From: Exobasidium rhododendri
Taxonomy: Eukaryota > Basidiomycota > Exobasidiomycetes > Exobasidiales > Exobasidiaceae
Direction of reading: 5' to 3'
Assembly (NCBI GenBank): GCA_026210745.1
Contig: CP110630.1
Coordinates: 1,984,001-2,048,000 of the forward strand
DNA: 64,000 nt
Below, in pieces: positions 41,340-53,000 of this stretch. The notes beneath the pieces are model-generated. The model was not told the DNA's origin. It saw only the letters and a program-made list of their open reading frames with translations, and ran no database searches. How positions within the stretch are numbered: position 1 is the stretch's first letter; the number at the start of each line of letters is the position of its first letter. A program made the position numbers and the translations under genes.

Positions 41340-41491
41340 CGTGGGCCAAAAGGGACTTCAGCGAGATTGTAAGGAAAGTGTCGATCGGCTTCGTCCTTCG
41401 CAAGGTATCATTCCTCCTTTCCGCCGCTGCAGTAAACTCAAATGTACAACACCCCCTGACTTTGGAATGGAGAATCGAAACTTGCAAAGAC

Positions 41492-41518
41492 ACGCGTGCG
41501 CGCACGTTTTTTACGCGT
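41492..41518. promoter_or_regulatory. Two ACGCGT (MCB-like) boxes
   Basis: ACGCGT occurs at 41492-41497 and 41513-41518, 21 bp apart, with TTTCGCG at 41555. Such boxes bind MBF-type G1/S factors in fungi. They lie 0.8 kb upstream of the AXL2-like gene and 0.7 kb upstream of the GRG1-like gene. Function is inferred. Confidence 0.35.
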
Positions 41519-42240
41519 TGTCTTCGACTATTCGTTGTCTTCCCATCCTTCTGATTTCGCGTGGCCTGCGCTTGAAAAGCTTCCACGCGAGAGAACGTCG
41601 GAAGGGAAGCAAGCTAAGGACAGCTTGGTCTGTGCACCGATGAAGGAAGGGTCTGAAGTCGAGTGTACGTCATGCACAGACACTGATTTGAAATGAGGCG
41701 GTACCAGTCCTGTCCGTTAGGCTACGTTGACTTTTCTCGGCTGATGCATTAGAAGTAGTAGTCTGGACCCTGGAATAGGGATACGAGTACCTCTTCTCTG
41801 CTACTATCTCTTCTAAATGTGGGACAATGGTACACAGTGTGTTTGTGAACAAGATGACCGTGCCCCTTTTCAGGTAACGTGGGCAACAGACCTGATGACG
41901 GTTGCCCACATGCCCCTGCCCCTACCAGGGACCACGTATGACGCTTTCAGCGTTAGAGGAAGAGTGAATACATTAATTTCCACCTTTGAGGCAGTGCTCG
42001 TAGAGCTCGGGTGAATAGTAAGTGAAAGGAGAGTGCTCAACTGAGTATGGCTAATCCTATTCTACAAGTCGGTGGAAGCTCAGCGAAAGCATACGTGGAG
42101 TCCAGCAAGGAAGGGAAAGACGAGGCTCTTTCGAAAGTATAAGAAGAGCGGGGATGAAACATAACACTCTCTTCCCTACCCGCAACCACATTACTTACTA
42201 TTACAACCCAACTCTCCAACCACACAAACTAATCTTCAAG

Positions 42241-42524
42241 ATGCAAACTGTCAAAGACGCTGCGTGAGTTTCCCATCTTTTGGGTCTGCCTGAACCTTGT
42301 CTGACAGTCGCTGTCACTTCCCTCTTTGCAGCAACTACGTCTCCGAGTCCGTCCAGGGTACCGGTGCCACTGCCTCCAAGGAAGCAAACAAGAATGTCGC
42401 CAAGAACGACGATGCATCTCTCTCAACCCGAGCCAGCGCTGCCAAGGATGCCGTCGGTGACAAGATGGACGAGTCCAAGCACGATGCCAAGTCGGAAGGA
42501 TACAAGCAGAAGGCCCAGAACTAA
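42241..42524 (+). CDS. GRG1: Small stress/starvation protein, GRG1/Hmp1-like
   Basis: Exons 42241-42263 and 42332-42524 (intron 68 nt) give 71 residues. It opens with MQTVKDAANYVSESVQG and contains ASKEANKNVAKN and SLSTRASAAKDAVGDKMDESK, with the C-terminus KQKAQN. This matches the family that includes Neurospora glucose-repressible GRG1/CCG-1 and the Ustilago Hmp1 protein, described as binding mismatched or cruciform DNA. It is very hydrophilic, helical and probably abundant. Which of the two described roles applies cannot be decided here. A TATAAGA lies about 100 bp upstream (42137-42143). Confidence 0.85.
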
Positions 42525-42741
42525 AAGCTTCTATGCTTAGCACTGCCCGTCTCACCAGCATGTCCTTCAAGCTATGTCTATTAATATGATTTAATTTTAC
42601 ATTGTCTGTACGACTATTGATTATGATCACTCATAGTGTGGGGGTTTTCGTTCCTTTTTTTACCATGAGACCCTCTATTTGAGAGGTGAACGGCTTTTCG
42701 ATGTGCGTGGGGAATCCATACCCCTTTTCCCTTCATCCCAC

Positions 42742-43457
42742 TCAGTGCCTTCGTACCGAATTTGGTGCGTTCGGCTTGATCACGACATCGAGCACATCCC
42801 CATCTCCAAAAGCCAAGTCTTCCAATGTCCTCATTGAATGCTGCTCGTTAGCATCAAGTGGAAGCTGTGGTCGTACGCGCTGCACAACCTTGGTGAATGC
42901 GCTGCTTTGTTCGCCATCGCTGCCGTCGTTCTCGTTCTCTATATCATCAAGTACTCCATCCAAGGTGGCTTTCGAAATTCGAGTCACGCCCCGCCCTGCG
43001 TCTCTTGCTGCCCAGGTCTCTCTCTTTGAATCGAAAGAGACGATGCGAAATGCGTGAGCCGTAATTGGAGCCGAAAGAGACGGATCTCGCATGTGAAGGA
43101 ATGTTGCTATGTCCCGCAAGGTGGCCGATCGCCTGGTGTGTGACAATTACGGATAAGAATATTATGAGACTCAAAGTGTAACGGAATGATGAAGTTGCCG
43201 TGACATTGACTCACCAGAGATACAATTTATAGTCTTCCTCACCATACTGTAGGCGATCGAAGTCTTGAAGTGGTCGAAACGTGCCAGCCTTGACTTGACA
43301 TCTGACCAGAAAGGGAGAGGCCTGCAGAGAGGAAGGAGGCAGGTTACGATTTCTCAGCAGGCTACGCCTTACGTAGGGTGCCATGTTCAGGACTCACATC
43401 TTCTCCTGGTCCTGGTAGCCTGACCGATGACTTCACCTCTCGGCGAGGGACAGACAT
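42742..43457 (-). CDS. SAP18: SAP18 (Sin3-associated / ASAP complex subunit)
   Basis: SAP18 has a ubiquitin-like fold and joins Sin3 deacetylase and exon-junction (ASAP) complexes. Exons 43457-43398, 43321-43215 and 43132-42742 join in phase, giving 185 residues. The family hallmarks are ASPFLVRC at the start, YKLYLWRSATLRDIATFLHM across the second junction, HAFRIVSFDSKRETWAARDAGR, and FGDGDVLDVVIKP near the end. Introns are 76 and 82 nt. It is divergent from the kinetochore gene at 44157. Confidence 0.9.
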
Positions 43458-44156
43458 GGTTGCTGCTATCGAAGTGTTCCAAGAAAGCCAATGAGCGTGC
43501 CAGTGACCATCGATGTGAAGTTATACTCCCTAGGCATTACTTTTCTATGATGAGACAGACTCCTCATCCCTCGGAGTCGACATCTGCTCGACGCAACCAC
43601 GTGGCCTGGGCTGGCAGATGCAATGCAATGCAACCTTAAACTACGATAAAGAACTGATCATTTGATAGAGAGTCGTCAGTGCCCAATCGGTGGAGAGAGC
43701 GACAAGGTATGGCAGTCGATTCGGCATCGCCTGATTGCTCGTAAACTTCCCTCACTTGTCCGACAAAAATTGCTTACTCCGCTACAATGATTTCTAGAGG
43801 TGATGTTTTTGGAACGCCGTGTCATCATTCCGTCATGAAGAACGAAACCATTCAGCAGAATTCTATGCCAAATTTTGCCATCGAAACGAAGGCATCATAC
43901 ACCGAATGCAAAGTATGTAATTCGACTCACTACGGCAAGCTGATGAAAGTATTTACGGACAGCTTCTCTTTCACTAGGTTTTTTGATCGGGGGCGGTGGA
44001 AATGGCATTCAAGGTCAAGTCAACCAAACCAGATTGACACCACGTGAGGCGTCTCGAAAAAGCGCGTAAAGCTGCCTGACGTGTAGTCGCTGCCAGTCGA
44101 AGACATTGCCCAATCGATGACCGAACCAGCCCAAGATACTTGCCATTAAATGTGAG
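43458..44156. promoter_or_regulatory. SAP18 / CENP-K-like divergent spacer
   Basis: 700 bp of mostly unremarkable sequence with short open frames. It presumably holds both promoters. Confidence 0.35.
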
Positions 44157-45300
44157 ATGGCACCGGCACTATCTGCAAGAAAGGCAGAGCTACTAAGAAG
44201 GCTAGCGACTAGAGAAGCAATCAGGAGGCAGCATCTTAGTACAGCCGAGCAAGCACGCGATGGCTCGCCGTTCGAACGGGGCGGTCCTAGTTCAGTGACA
44301 GTCTCAGATCTCGACGCCGTAGATGAGGAAGATAGACATTTAGAGCATCTTCTGCATGAGGAGAGGAACAAGAATGACGTAGAGTGGGAGAAAGTGCATA
44401 GGGTGAGTCTGATAGACTGTAGTCGTTATAGACTATTGATTACAAATCTGACTGAGACCAATTCTTTTTTGTACATAGAAATTAGCATCTCTAGAGACGA
44501 CTTCATCACAGCATTCAGATGCAGCAACCTCAAGTCTAACCGCAAAAGAGGTAGAGCTGTCCATGCTTGAACATGAAATTCACAAGCTCTCCGAAGGTGT
44601 GACCATGTCTCCGATGTGTTCGTAAGTACTGCCGCTTACCTGCCTCCATTCCCAATTTCGAAACAGATCTACCACGTCTCCAACCGGCACAAAATGATTT
44701 TGTGCTCTCTTTGTTGACACGAAGTCTCGTTGCAATTTCTATTGAACAGACTGAAGAGGGTATCATATCAAAGCGAAACGACTTGCAAAAGGAACAAAAT
44801 CTTCTGAGGCAGGACGAGGAGACTTGGCGTCAAATTCGAAACGTACAAAAGGGATTGGAACTCAGGAGAGAAAAGCTGAGACGAAAAAGAGACCAGAGAG
44901 AGGACCCTGAAAGCGTCATCGTCTCTTTGAAAAGGGATGCCGTAGCTTTGGAAAGCAGCACAAAGTCCCTCATGGCTACTCTTATGCTATTTTGCGATAA
45001 TCTGTTCGAAGAAGATAAAGAAATCTCGGATGTGAAAGCTAGACGGGGTTACCAATTGAGGCATCTCATAGATGTGAGTGGATGTGATTGATTGCGCCAC
45101 TCCATGTCGAGCTGATTTTGTTCATGTGCGCGACATGACAGGTCCTGGTCAATCGAGCGTACGATCGGCCTGATGATGCATGGGTTGACATTAGTCAGTA
45201 TTACTCGCCTGCGATTGTCACACTCCTTGTTCGTGCCAACGTTGCAATTGAGCACCCTCGCGACGGTCGTACCCTTCGACTGGTCGACTTTAGCAGGTAA
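44157..45300 (+). CDS. CENPK: CENP-K-like inner kinetochore protein
   Basis: CENP-K (Sim4/Mcm22-related) is a coiled-coil subunit of the CCAN complex at centromeres. Exons 44157-44402, 44479-44596, 44667-45073 and 45142-45300 join in phase, giving 309 residues. The N-terminal part is charged, followed by a long coiled coil with SKRNDLQKEQNLL and LRREKLRRKRDQREDPES. The C-terminal part, DDAWVDISQYYSPAIVTLLV followed by AIEHPRDGRTLRLVDFSR, resembles the closing segment of CENP-K, where an aromatic-Pro-x-(I/V) helix precedes HP.D...IRL..F. I chose the GTGTGA donor at 44597 because the stronger-looking GTAAGT at 44622 leads to a stop. Family assignment is by eye. Confidence 0.6.
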
Positions 45301-45395
45301 TCCTACGGGGAAAGTCTTTCTCTCTTTCTACCAATACACTTGTATACTACTCATTACATGATGCAAGAATGACGACAAGGGCCGTTTCGCTGATT

Positions 45396-46208
45396 CTATT
45401 TCCTCTGCTGCGCTTCTCTTAAGACGTGTCTACAGTCGTTGATAATATCCTTTGCACCTGGAATGCCGGCCTCATCCCATGTCGCCAAGACGGCTTCCAT
45501 GCTTCCCCAAAGACCTCTCGCTTTTTCCAGACCTTTCACTTCACCTTCAAGTATGATGGTATCCTTCAAGCGTCCTGGCAGCTCGACTGCGAGTGAAACA
45601 ATCTTCTCTATTTCTGTTGTATCGGTGGAGGCTTCTAATGAGGGACCCAGTCTTGTTGCTTTGACAGGTTCCTGGATCTCCTGTAATGACTGAGAGATAT
45701 CTCGAAGTGAGGACCGTAATGATGTCAAACTAGGTGTCAGCGCATCGGCCTTTTCCTTCATCTATGCAGGTAATAATTGTTATGTTTAAAATTTGTAAAG
45801 CAAGGAGGACCTTCCAGACGGCTCACTAGTGTTACTTACCTTTCCAATTGTCTCAGTCGCAGACACGAGCTCATGATGGTGGTTATACACAAGACTCTGC
45901 CTCTCGCCATCCAGCTCTCGAATCTCTGTCAAGAGATCTGACTCTGACTTGAGCAATTGAGTGAGTGTTTTCTCTTGAAGCATAGCCTGAAAAGCAGCTT
46001 GAGCATCAAAACCAACACTACTGTCTGGGTCTAGCCGTGCAGTAGGGGAGGCGGAGGCAAGATCGCCAAGTCCATAGTAGTTGCGCAAAAGGTCGTTTGC
46101 CCTTTTCTTCGACGAAGAGCCTTTGAATGGCGAAGACGAAGACGATGAGGACAGAGCTGGTGATGCAAGTGCACTCGTTCGCACAATCGCCGAAGCTGAT
46201 ATCGACAT
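45396..46208 (-). CDS. VPS51: VPS51, GARP tethering-complex subunit
   Basis: Vps51 links the GARP complex to Golgi SNAREs for endosome-to-Golgi traffic. Exons 46208-45840 and 45761-45396 join in phase 0 (intron 78 nt), giving 244 residues. A Ser-rich N-terminus is followed by the family signature NDLLRNYYGLG, FDAQAAFQAMLQEKTLTQLL, and IRELDGERQSLVYNHHHELV, with the conserved NHHHEL..A.ETIGKMK spanning the splice junction. The C-terminal half is a coiled coil. It is short, as yeast Vps51 is (164), and unlike the long animal form. It is divergent from the IRA gene. Confidence 0.88.
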
Positions 46209-47030
46209 ACCTCTAAAGCATGAAGCAAGAGCGAGATTTTGGAGAACAGAAAAGGCGAGTGAGATGATTTGCACACCACCCCGACAATGTATCAAAAGAC
46301 AACAATCGAAGCTCGAGCCTCTTCAAAGTTCTGTCGCTGTAAATAAATAAAGTCGAGCGAGGTTGGATCGGAAAGCGCGCTAAGAAGTTGTTGGTTGCCT
46401 TTGGGTTTGTGTCCCTTCAAAGGTGTACCGGGGGGGAACCGACACGAGAAAACACTCGGGGAGAGTTTGACGTCGAACCTAAACCTGATTGTAAAGTGAT
46501 ATTCCAGGCTTTTTCGCCTTTCCACCCTTCCACGCTGCCCTATCCTTTCTTCTGCTTCTGTCATTGCCCACTTGCTTCCCTCCCGTTCGCCAAGCAGTTT
46601 CTCAGCTGTGGACACATTTGCCCTCTATTCAAAGGACTGGTCCTTCGATACAAGAAGAGGCCTCTACTCTCCAAACAAAGCTTCCTGATACGAAGAGACT
46701 CTTATCAAGCTCACACAATACACACTACAAGACCTCCTTTGCCTGTCTCTTGTTTCGGCCAAGACGCAGTATCCACCCGCCTCACCTTTTATCTTCCGTA
46801 GGCGCACGATCTACACGAAATAATACTAGAGCGCTTCTACGATACTTTACTTCAGCACACGATCCTGCACAACACATTTGTATAGTGACTTGCGACTTGG
46901 CAATCACAACGAGCCTGCAACTTCCCCCGGCCACTAGTCCAATCGGCCTTTCCTCGATATACGAAACTTCTCTCCTAATGTCGACAAGAAATCGCTCGAG
47001 CGTCGTCACCATATAGATCCTTTCCTCGCT
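46209..47030. promoter_or_regulatory. VPS51/IRA divergent region and IRA leader
   Basis: 820 bp with pyrimidine-rich stretches (46500-46580). It contains several open frames without family features. No named element was found. Confidence 0.35.
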
Positions 47031-50000
47031 ATGACATATCAAAATGAATCTTCGCACCCCGGTGCAAGCTCGAGCAGCATGCATTCGTATACGTACTCTC
47101 TTGGCCATGCACCTCAAGGGTCTCTTTCTGGAAGTAAGACACAACAAAGCAAGGCATACCGAATCGGGACACCACTAGAGCACGAAGATACACGGCCTAC
47201 CTCACGAGATCATGGGAAATTTTCCCTTTTCGACAATACACCGAGTGATGGATTCTATGCCGCTGGTCAAGCTCCCGACGTCGCCTCATTGACATCGGGA
47301 ACCAGTCAGATACTTGTAGCAAGTATTGTGCAGAGGCTGGTGAAGAGGGTGAGTGTGTCCTTGTAGATTTGACTGATGAAGAGTAAAAAAGATTTCAAAA
47401 ACAGACTTTGACTGACTGCGACTCCGTCACCTACTCTGCAGCTGCCTTGCAATTCGGGAGGTCGACTTTCATCACTGGAGGAAGAGGAGCTGGTGAGGTC
47501 TAGCGTCGCTAATTTGGTCATTCATAGTGAATTTCAGCTGGTGGTCGTTGTGAAAGAATTACTCTCCGTCTTGGATACATTGAACAAGGTGAGTAGGCAT
47601 TGCATTTGAAAAGTACTGTTCTCGTCATCGATGCTGACAATTTCTTCCTTCTAGCAAACATCCCAAACAACCGTAGAAGTTGGCTTTGGCATTGACGTGA
47701 TGCAGTCGCAGCTCTTTATGCTACAAGTTCTTGTAGCTTGTCTGATCCATTCATGGAAGAAGTCACTGAAAGAGAAGCGGGATTCCATAGATAGCCAAAG
47801 CGAGTGGGCAAGCCTGACCAAGGGATGGGATGACCCGCCTGCGCTGGATGATGTCCTGGCAAAGCAGATACTTAGTATCATGACCTTCTATTTGCGCTTC
47901 ACAACTGCACGAGAAGACAGTGTCTTTGGTGCTACATCGGATTACACGAGCAAGGGAGAAGGGCAAGGCAAGGGAGGAGGAACGGCAGATCGTTCGAAGG
48001 TGTTGCGGCGAGATGATGTGGAAAAGGAAGGAGAAACAAATTCGGGCGAAGTCGTATCTTTGGCAGCCTTGGTTCTTTCTGAGGGAACCGGGCTGTTCAC
48101 TTTGCATCCCACGTTCCCACCTTCACGATCGCCCTTTCAGCTACTATCGAATGGCAACGGAGCAAGCGAGGATCTACCACGATTCAACTCAACCTTCACT
48201 CAAAATACTGCCGTCACGTCGTCTGCTCCGACGCTCAAAGATTCGGATTCGGAAAGTGTGCCAATGGTTATTCAGAGCATCTATCGACAAGCTAGTCAAG
48301 TCATCTTCTTCTTGAGCTCTAGTAATTGGTCAGTCATTTACGCACGAATTCGGAACCGACTTACCTACCTGAGCACGACACTGGAAGAGCTACCTAGTAC
48401 GTTTGAATTGCGATTGCTGGAATGCACGAACTTCAACCGGGTCAGACTAGGCAGCGTGTTACAAGAACTCTGCACATCCTTTGTACACTTGAAGCGGACT
48501 GCTCAGCACACGATTGCTTTGGTTCTTCGAAGGTCCATTCAAGCGTGGATACAGTATCACCCGGCAGAGTATGACTACCTCTTCGCAACTGGTCGGAGAA
48601 TGGAAGGCGGTCCAGAGTTGTTGTTCGATCAAGCGTTCAATCTGGCTGATTCCTCTCGGAAGAAGATCATTTACTGGCCAATGATGACATCATTACTGAT
48701 CTTATGTCCTGACATCATCAGTAAGCTTGCCATTGGCGATGTTCGTAAGGGCGGTAGTCTAGGGAAGAAGACCTCCTTTCTCGAAATGTTACGCAAAGGC
48801 CTTCGAACGAGCAAATTGAGCGACGTAGCTGCGCTCTGTAGTGTTGATCTTTGCATTGCAGCCACCGGTTTCATGAACGCCAATTCGGGTCTGCGATTGC
48901 TGGTGGCCGATTTGGAAAGCGATTTGAAGGAGAAGTTGTTCGATCCGAGGAGACCTTTCGTGAACGCGACAACCAACGTCATCGAAGTGCCTCTCATGGT
49001 TGCCGCTTTCGTCGCCTTCTTTCGACTCGATTCGCAAAAAGCGATTCGGGAACTCGTGCCGACCTTGATGAGTGATGCAAGTCCGGTTGCCTTCAAGACT
49101 ACACTGGTAAGGAGTTGCCTCCACTTGGCAAGTGAGAAGGATCGTCTGCCTTGGAATCCTCCCGTGTCGCTGCTGTACCCAATCGTGTGCACTCCATTGC
49201 GAAGCATCTTCAAAGAGAGTGTTTCCAAGCTTGAAACCTACGAAAAGTCATCGACGATGAACATTACCTCCAAGAGGGCATTCCTCTCCAAATCAAAAAG
49301 CGGAGCGGGAGGAGACGATGACGCCTTCAGTCGTCAAGATCTGATGCAGTATATCCTGCACTTCTGGCACATCGACATCGATGCAGCTTATCATGGAATG
49401 TCCTTTTCACATCCTACCACCCTTGCCTCTTTGGCAGGACCGAATAACATGTACAATCGTGAAGTGATGATGCGCAGCGCTGTTCGAACTGACAGTGTCG
49501 TTGCGCTCTTGTACATCATCACGAAAGCAGCCTTCACTACGTCGAATTGGCAAGTCCATCAGAGAGCAAACGAATTGGTGCAATTCTGCTTATCCGATCA
49601 TGAGGATTACCGCGAATTCTACAAGTACACGAGGGAATCACTCATCTCCTGCTCCTCCTTCTTCACTCAGAGAGTGGCCGACTTCCTCATGTGGAGTGAG
49701 TCGACAAGTGAACAACAACATTGGCTGAATACTCTACAGACAGTCTGCCTGGGGAACATGGCTCTGTTAGACACCTTTGACGACCCCGCAAATCTCCTCA
49801 ATCAACCAGGTCGCGCGGAAGTCAAACACGAAGAAGAGAAGGTCGAGATGGCATTGCTGTTGACCATTTGTTCGGCAGACACCGATGTCTCCTCTTTAGC
49901 GCTGCAACTTTGTAGGCAGAACGGTCGATTGAAGCAAAAGAGATCCGGCATCCTGTCTAATCAAGAGGAGTACAACTTGCTGTATGAGCAGCTTGGTGAA

Positions 50001-53000
50001 CTGAATCTGGTCCAGACGGGTAGAATTGCACAGCAGAAACGCGTTCGCGCGTGTCTTCGAGAGGTGACGACGTGCACCGGTGCCATCTTTGCTGCTTGGA
50101 AGGAAGCGTACCGACAGTGGAGCTCACTGACGCAGATCATAGCGAGGCCCATACAAGAAGAGGGTAGCAGTGAAGCCACGCAAGAGAAAGCGGCACAGTG
50201 GCACAACTTTGCTGGCTTTCTGGCCGCTCTTGGGGGAGCGTGTGCCGTGGAGAAAGCGCCGGAGCTGCAAAGGTTGCCCGGCCTCGTTGATGAGAATGCA
50301 TCGAAATCGCTGCCTGAGAAAGGTGAGGCGCCGATTCAGTACGTCGAAAGCTTCGTCCAGGAGATGGTCGACTTGCTGGTGTCCGATTCCATCTGGGTGC
50401 GTGAAAAGGTAAAGGAAACACTGGGATTCGACACTAGTCCACGCTTGAATGGTATCTTGTTCCGCATGATTCATTCCGTGTTGAGCGACTTTTTCGACAA
50501 GGCGACCGGACAGCCAAGGCCATCAGACATGTACACGATCTTCGTAGAGCACTCTATCGCCGTGATGCAGATGGTCCTTACGAGAATGCCAGCAGATGCT
50601 GCAGATGCAACGCTCCACGTCGACATTGGTGCGTTGATGATCCTGCTGGTCGAGTATCTCAACGCACTCACCAAACGTGACCAGGCCGCTAGGGTTCGTG
50701 CTTTGATGTGTCAACTGTGCGAACAGTTGATGGAAAAAAAGAGTTACTTTACCTTCACCAATGAACTACGAGTTCGGAACAGGCTTTTCCAAGTCTTGGG
50801 TGGGTGGACGACCGAATCGATTGAAGAGATGCCATCGAGCGAAAAGTCGGATCGGCTGCAAAGGGACTTGGATGTCACTTGCCTGCGCACAATGTCGATC
50901 TTGCTGGATAAGCTTCCCCTTCTCTTGGCAGAAGATACACTTCTGCTCGATGATTCCGTCGAATGGGCAAAGTCGAGACAATTCTCGACCTGCTTCAACT
51001 ACTTTATCAAAGTGCTCAATCGAGCCAGGACTATCGAAGAGACTGCTTTGACAGATCAGCCAAGCAACACGGTTAGTGGTAGTGGTGGTGGTGGTGGTAA
51101 CGCCGCACCGTCCAACGCGAACGCCACGCTGGGGAAAAGCAAAGAGAATCAGTCACTTCGAGACCTTGTACCCCTCAAGCAGTCGGCCATCCTTGCCTTG
51201 TCAAACTTGTTGGCTTCCAACATCAACACTGGTCTACATCATTCGCTACCGCTAGCGTACCAGGATGACTTGCAACTTCGCACAGCTTTCATGCAGATCA
51301 TGACTAATGTACTGAATCAGGGCACTGCTTTTGATGACCTGCAAAGGTTGACCGCTTCCCAGAAGCAGAGCAAGTTAATCGAATTGATAAGCGAGTCAGA
51401 TCTACAGCTGGCTTTGTCGATTTGCTCGGTGTGCCGTGGATACGATGCCGAGAATATGGACTACATTCTCCTGAACATTTTTGATTCTCGCGGTGGCATC
51501 ATCAAGTTTCTCAAGGCGGCCCTTACCGAGGAAATCGAACAGACGACGTCGGAAGAAATGGTGTTTCGAAGTAACTCTTTTCGCACGCACTTGCTGTCCA
51601 TCTATGGCAAGACACACGGGTACGAGTATTTGAGGTCCATCATGGCTCCCTTGATCACAGAGATGGCCAACAAGCCAAAGGGCTACTCGTTCGAGATTGA
51701 CGATCAAAGGCTGGAACCGGGGGAGAGCGCAATGATCAACCAGCATCGATTGGAAGAGATGGCTCAAGCTTTCATCGATCAGATCTGCTCCAGCGCTCAT
51801 CGAGTTCCTGCCGTCTTGCGGGAGCTGTGTCGACATATCCGACAATTGATGGACCGCAAGTTTCCTACTTCGCGTTACCAAGGGGTCGGTGGCTTCATCT
51901 TCTTGCGTTTCATCAATCCTGCCGTCGTTGCTCCCCAGAACATCGACATCAACGTTACTGGACCTGGCAAGGAGCTGAGACGCGGGCTGCTGCTGATTAG
52001 TAAAATTCTCCAAACACTGGCCAGTAATACTCTCTTCCCACAGCACAAAGAGCCATACATGACCGGCTTGAATGACTTTCTGAAACGAAACGTGTGGAAA
52101 GTGACTACATTCTTAGATCAGGTGTCCGACGCTAGAACAGATCCGGATCGTCTCCTGGCGGCAGATCAACCGTTGGGCTTCGGTATCCACCCTTTTGGCT
52201 ATGGAATCGACAATGAAGATCAGAAAATACTACACAAATTCTTCTTTGAGAACATCGACAAGATCGGCAAGGAGCTCTTCACTCGAACTTCCACTTTGGG
52301 CACCCTCAAAGATTCTGTGTCTGGCAGTCTTCCGTCGGATGCACCACCAGCTTCATCAACAGCAGCAGGCCGCAAGGCGACGGAGAACAACAGCAACGGC
52401 CATCATCATGGCGCTGATGGGAGGAAAATTTACGAGCATTTGTGTGTAGTGCTATCAGAGATGGGAGACTACAGGCAAGAGGAGACAACCCCTCTTCTGG
52501 GCGGCGCAGACTCAAATCAGCAAGCCTTGCAAGAGTTCCTGCGAAGGCACAATGGACGAAACGTAGACGACGACAATTACCGTCAAATATTTCGAGAAGG
52601 CCCTCCTTCCAAAGCTGGTCGACCGGTCTACTACTATACCTGCTGGCATCAGATTGCGCAAACACTCGACTACGAAGGTTTTCTCTACTACGTCATCCAA
52701 GTGTTACAGCCCTGCTTCAATCAACAATTCGATCTCGTCTTTGACTGCACGGGCATGCAACCAAACAACCTGGCCCCTCATCAGTGGCTCACGTACTTTG
52801 TGAATTTACTTCCGAAGGAGTTTGCCATGAATGTGCGGAACGTGATAGGCTTCAACGTCAATACCGCCTGTCGCCTCTACACAAGGCCTTGGTGGGGCGA
52901 TCACAACCAGAACGTCTCGTCTTCACAAGAGACGAACCCGGCCTCGTTGTTTTCCTCTTTGCAGATCGATGCGAATGCCGTGTTCTGCAACAGCATGACC

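Larger units (their letters stand above)
40682..42240. other. 1.56-kb spacer between AXL2-like and GRG1-like genes
   Basis: It contains a minisatellite (41245-41339), two ACGCGT boxes in an alternating purine-pyrimidine stretch (41492-41518), a TTTCGCG (41555-41561), and the promoter of the small gene at 42241. The short open frames have no recognisable product. Confidence 0.5.

Noticed and set aside
44597-44630. GTAAGT donor at 44622 for the CENP-K-like gene
   Set aside because: Using it puts the next exon in a frame with an early stop. The GTGTGA donor at 44597 keeps the frame open.
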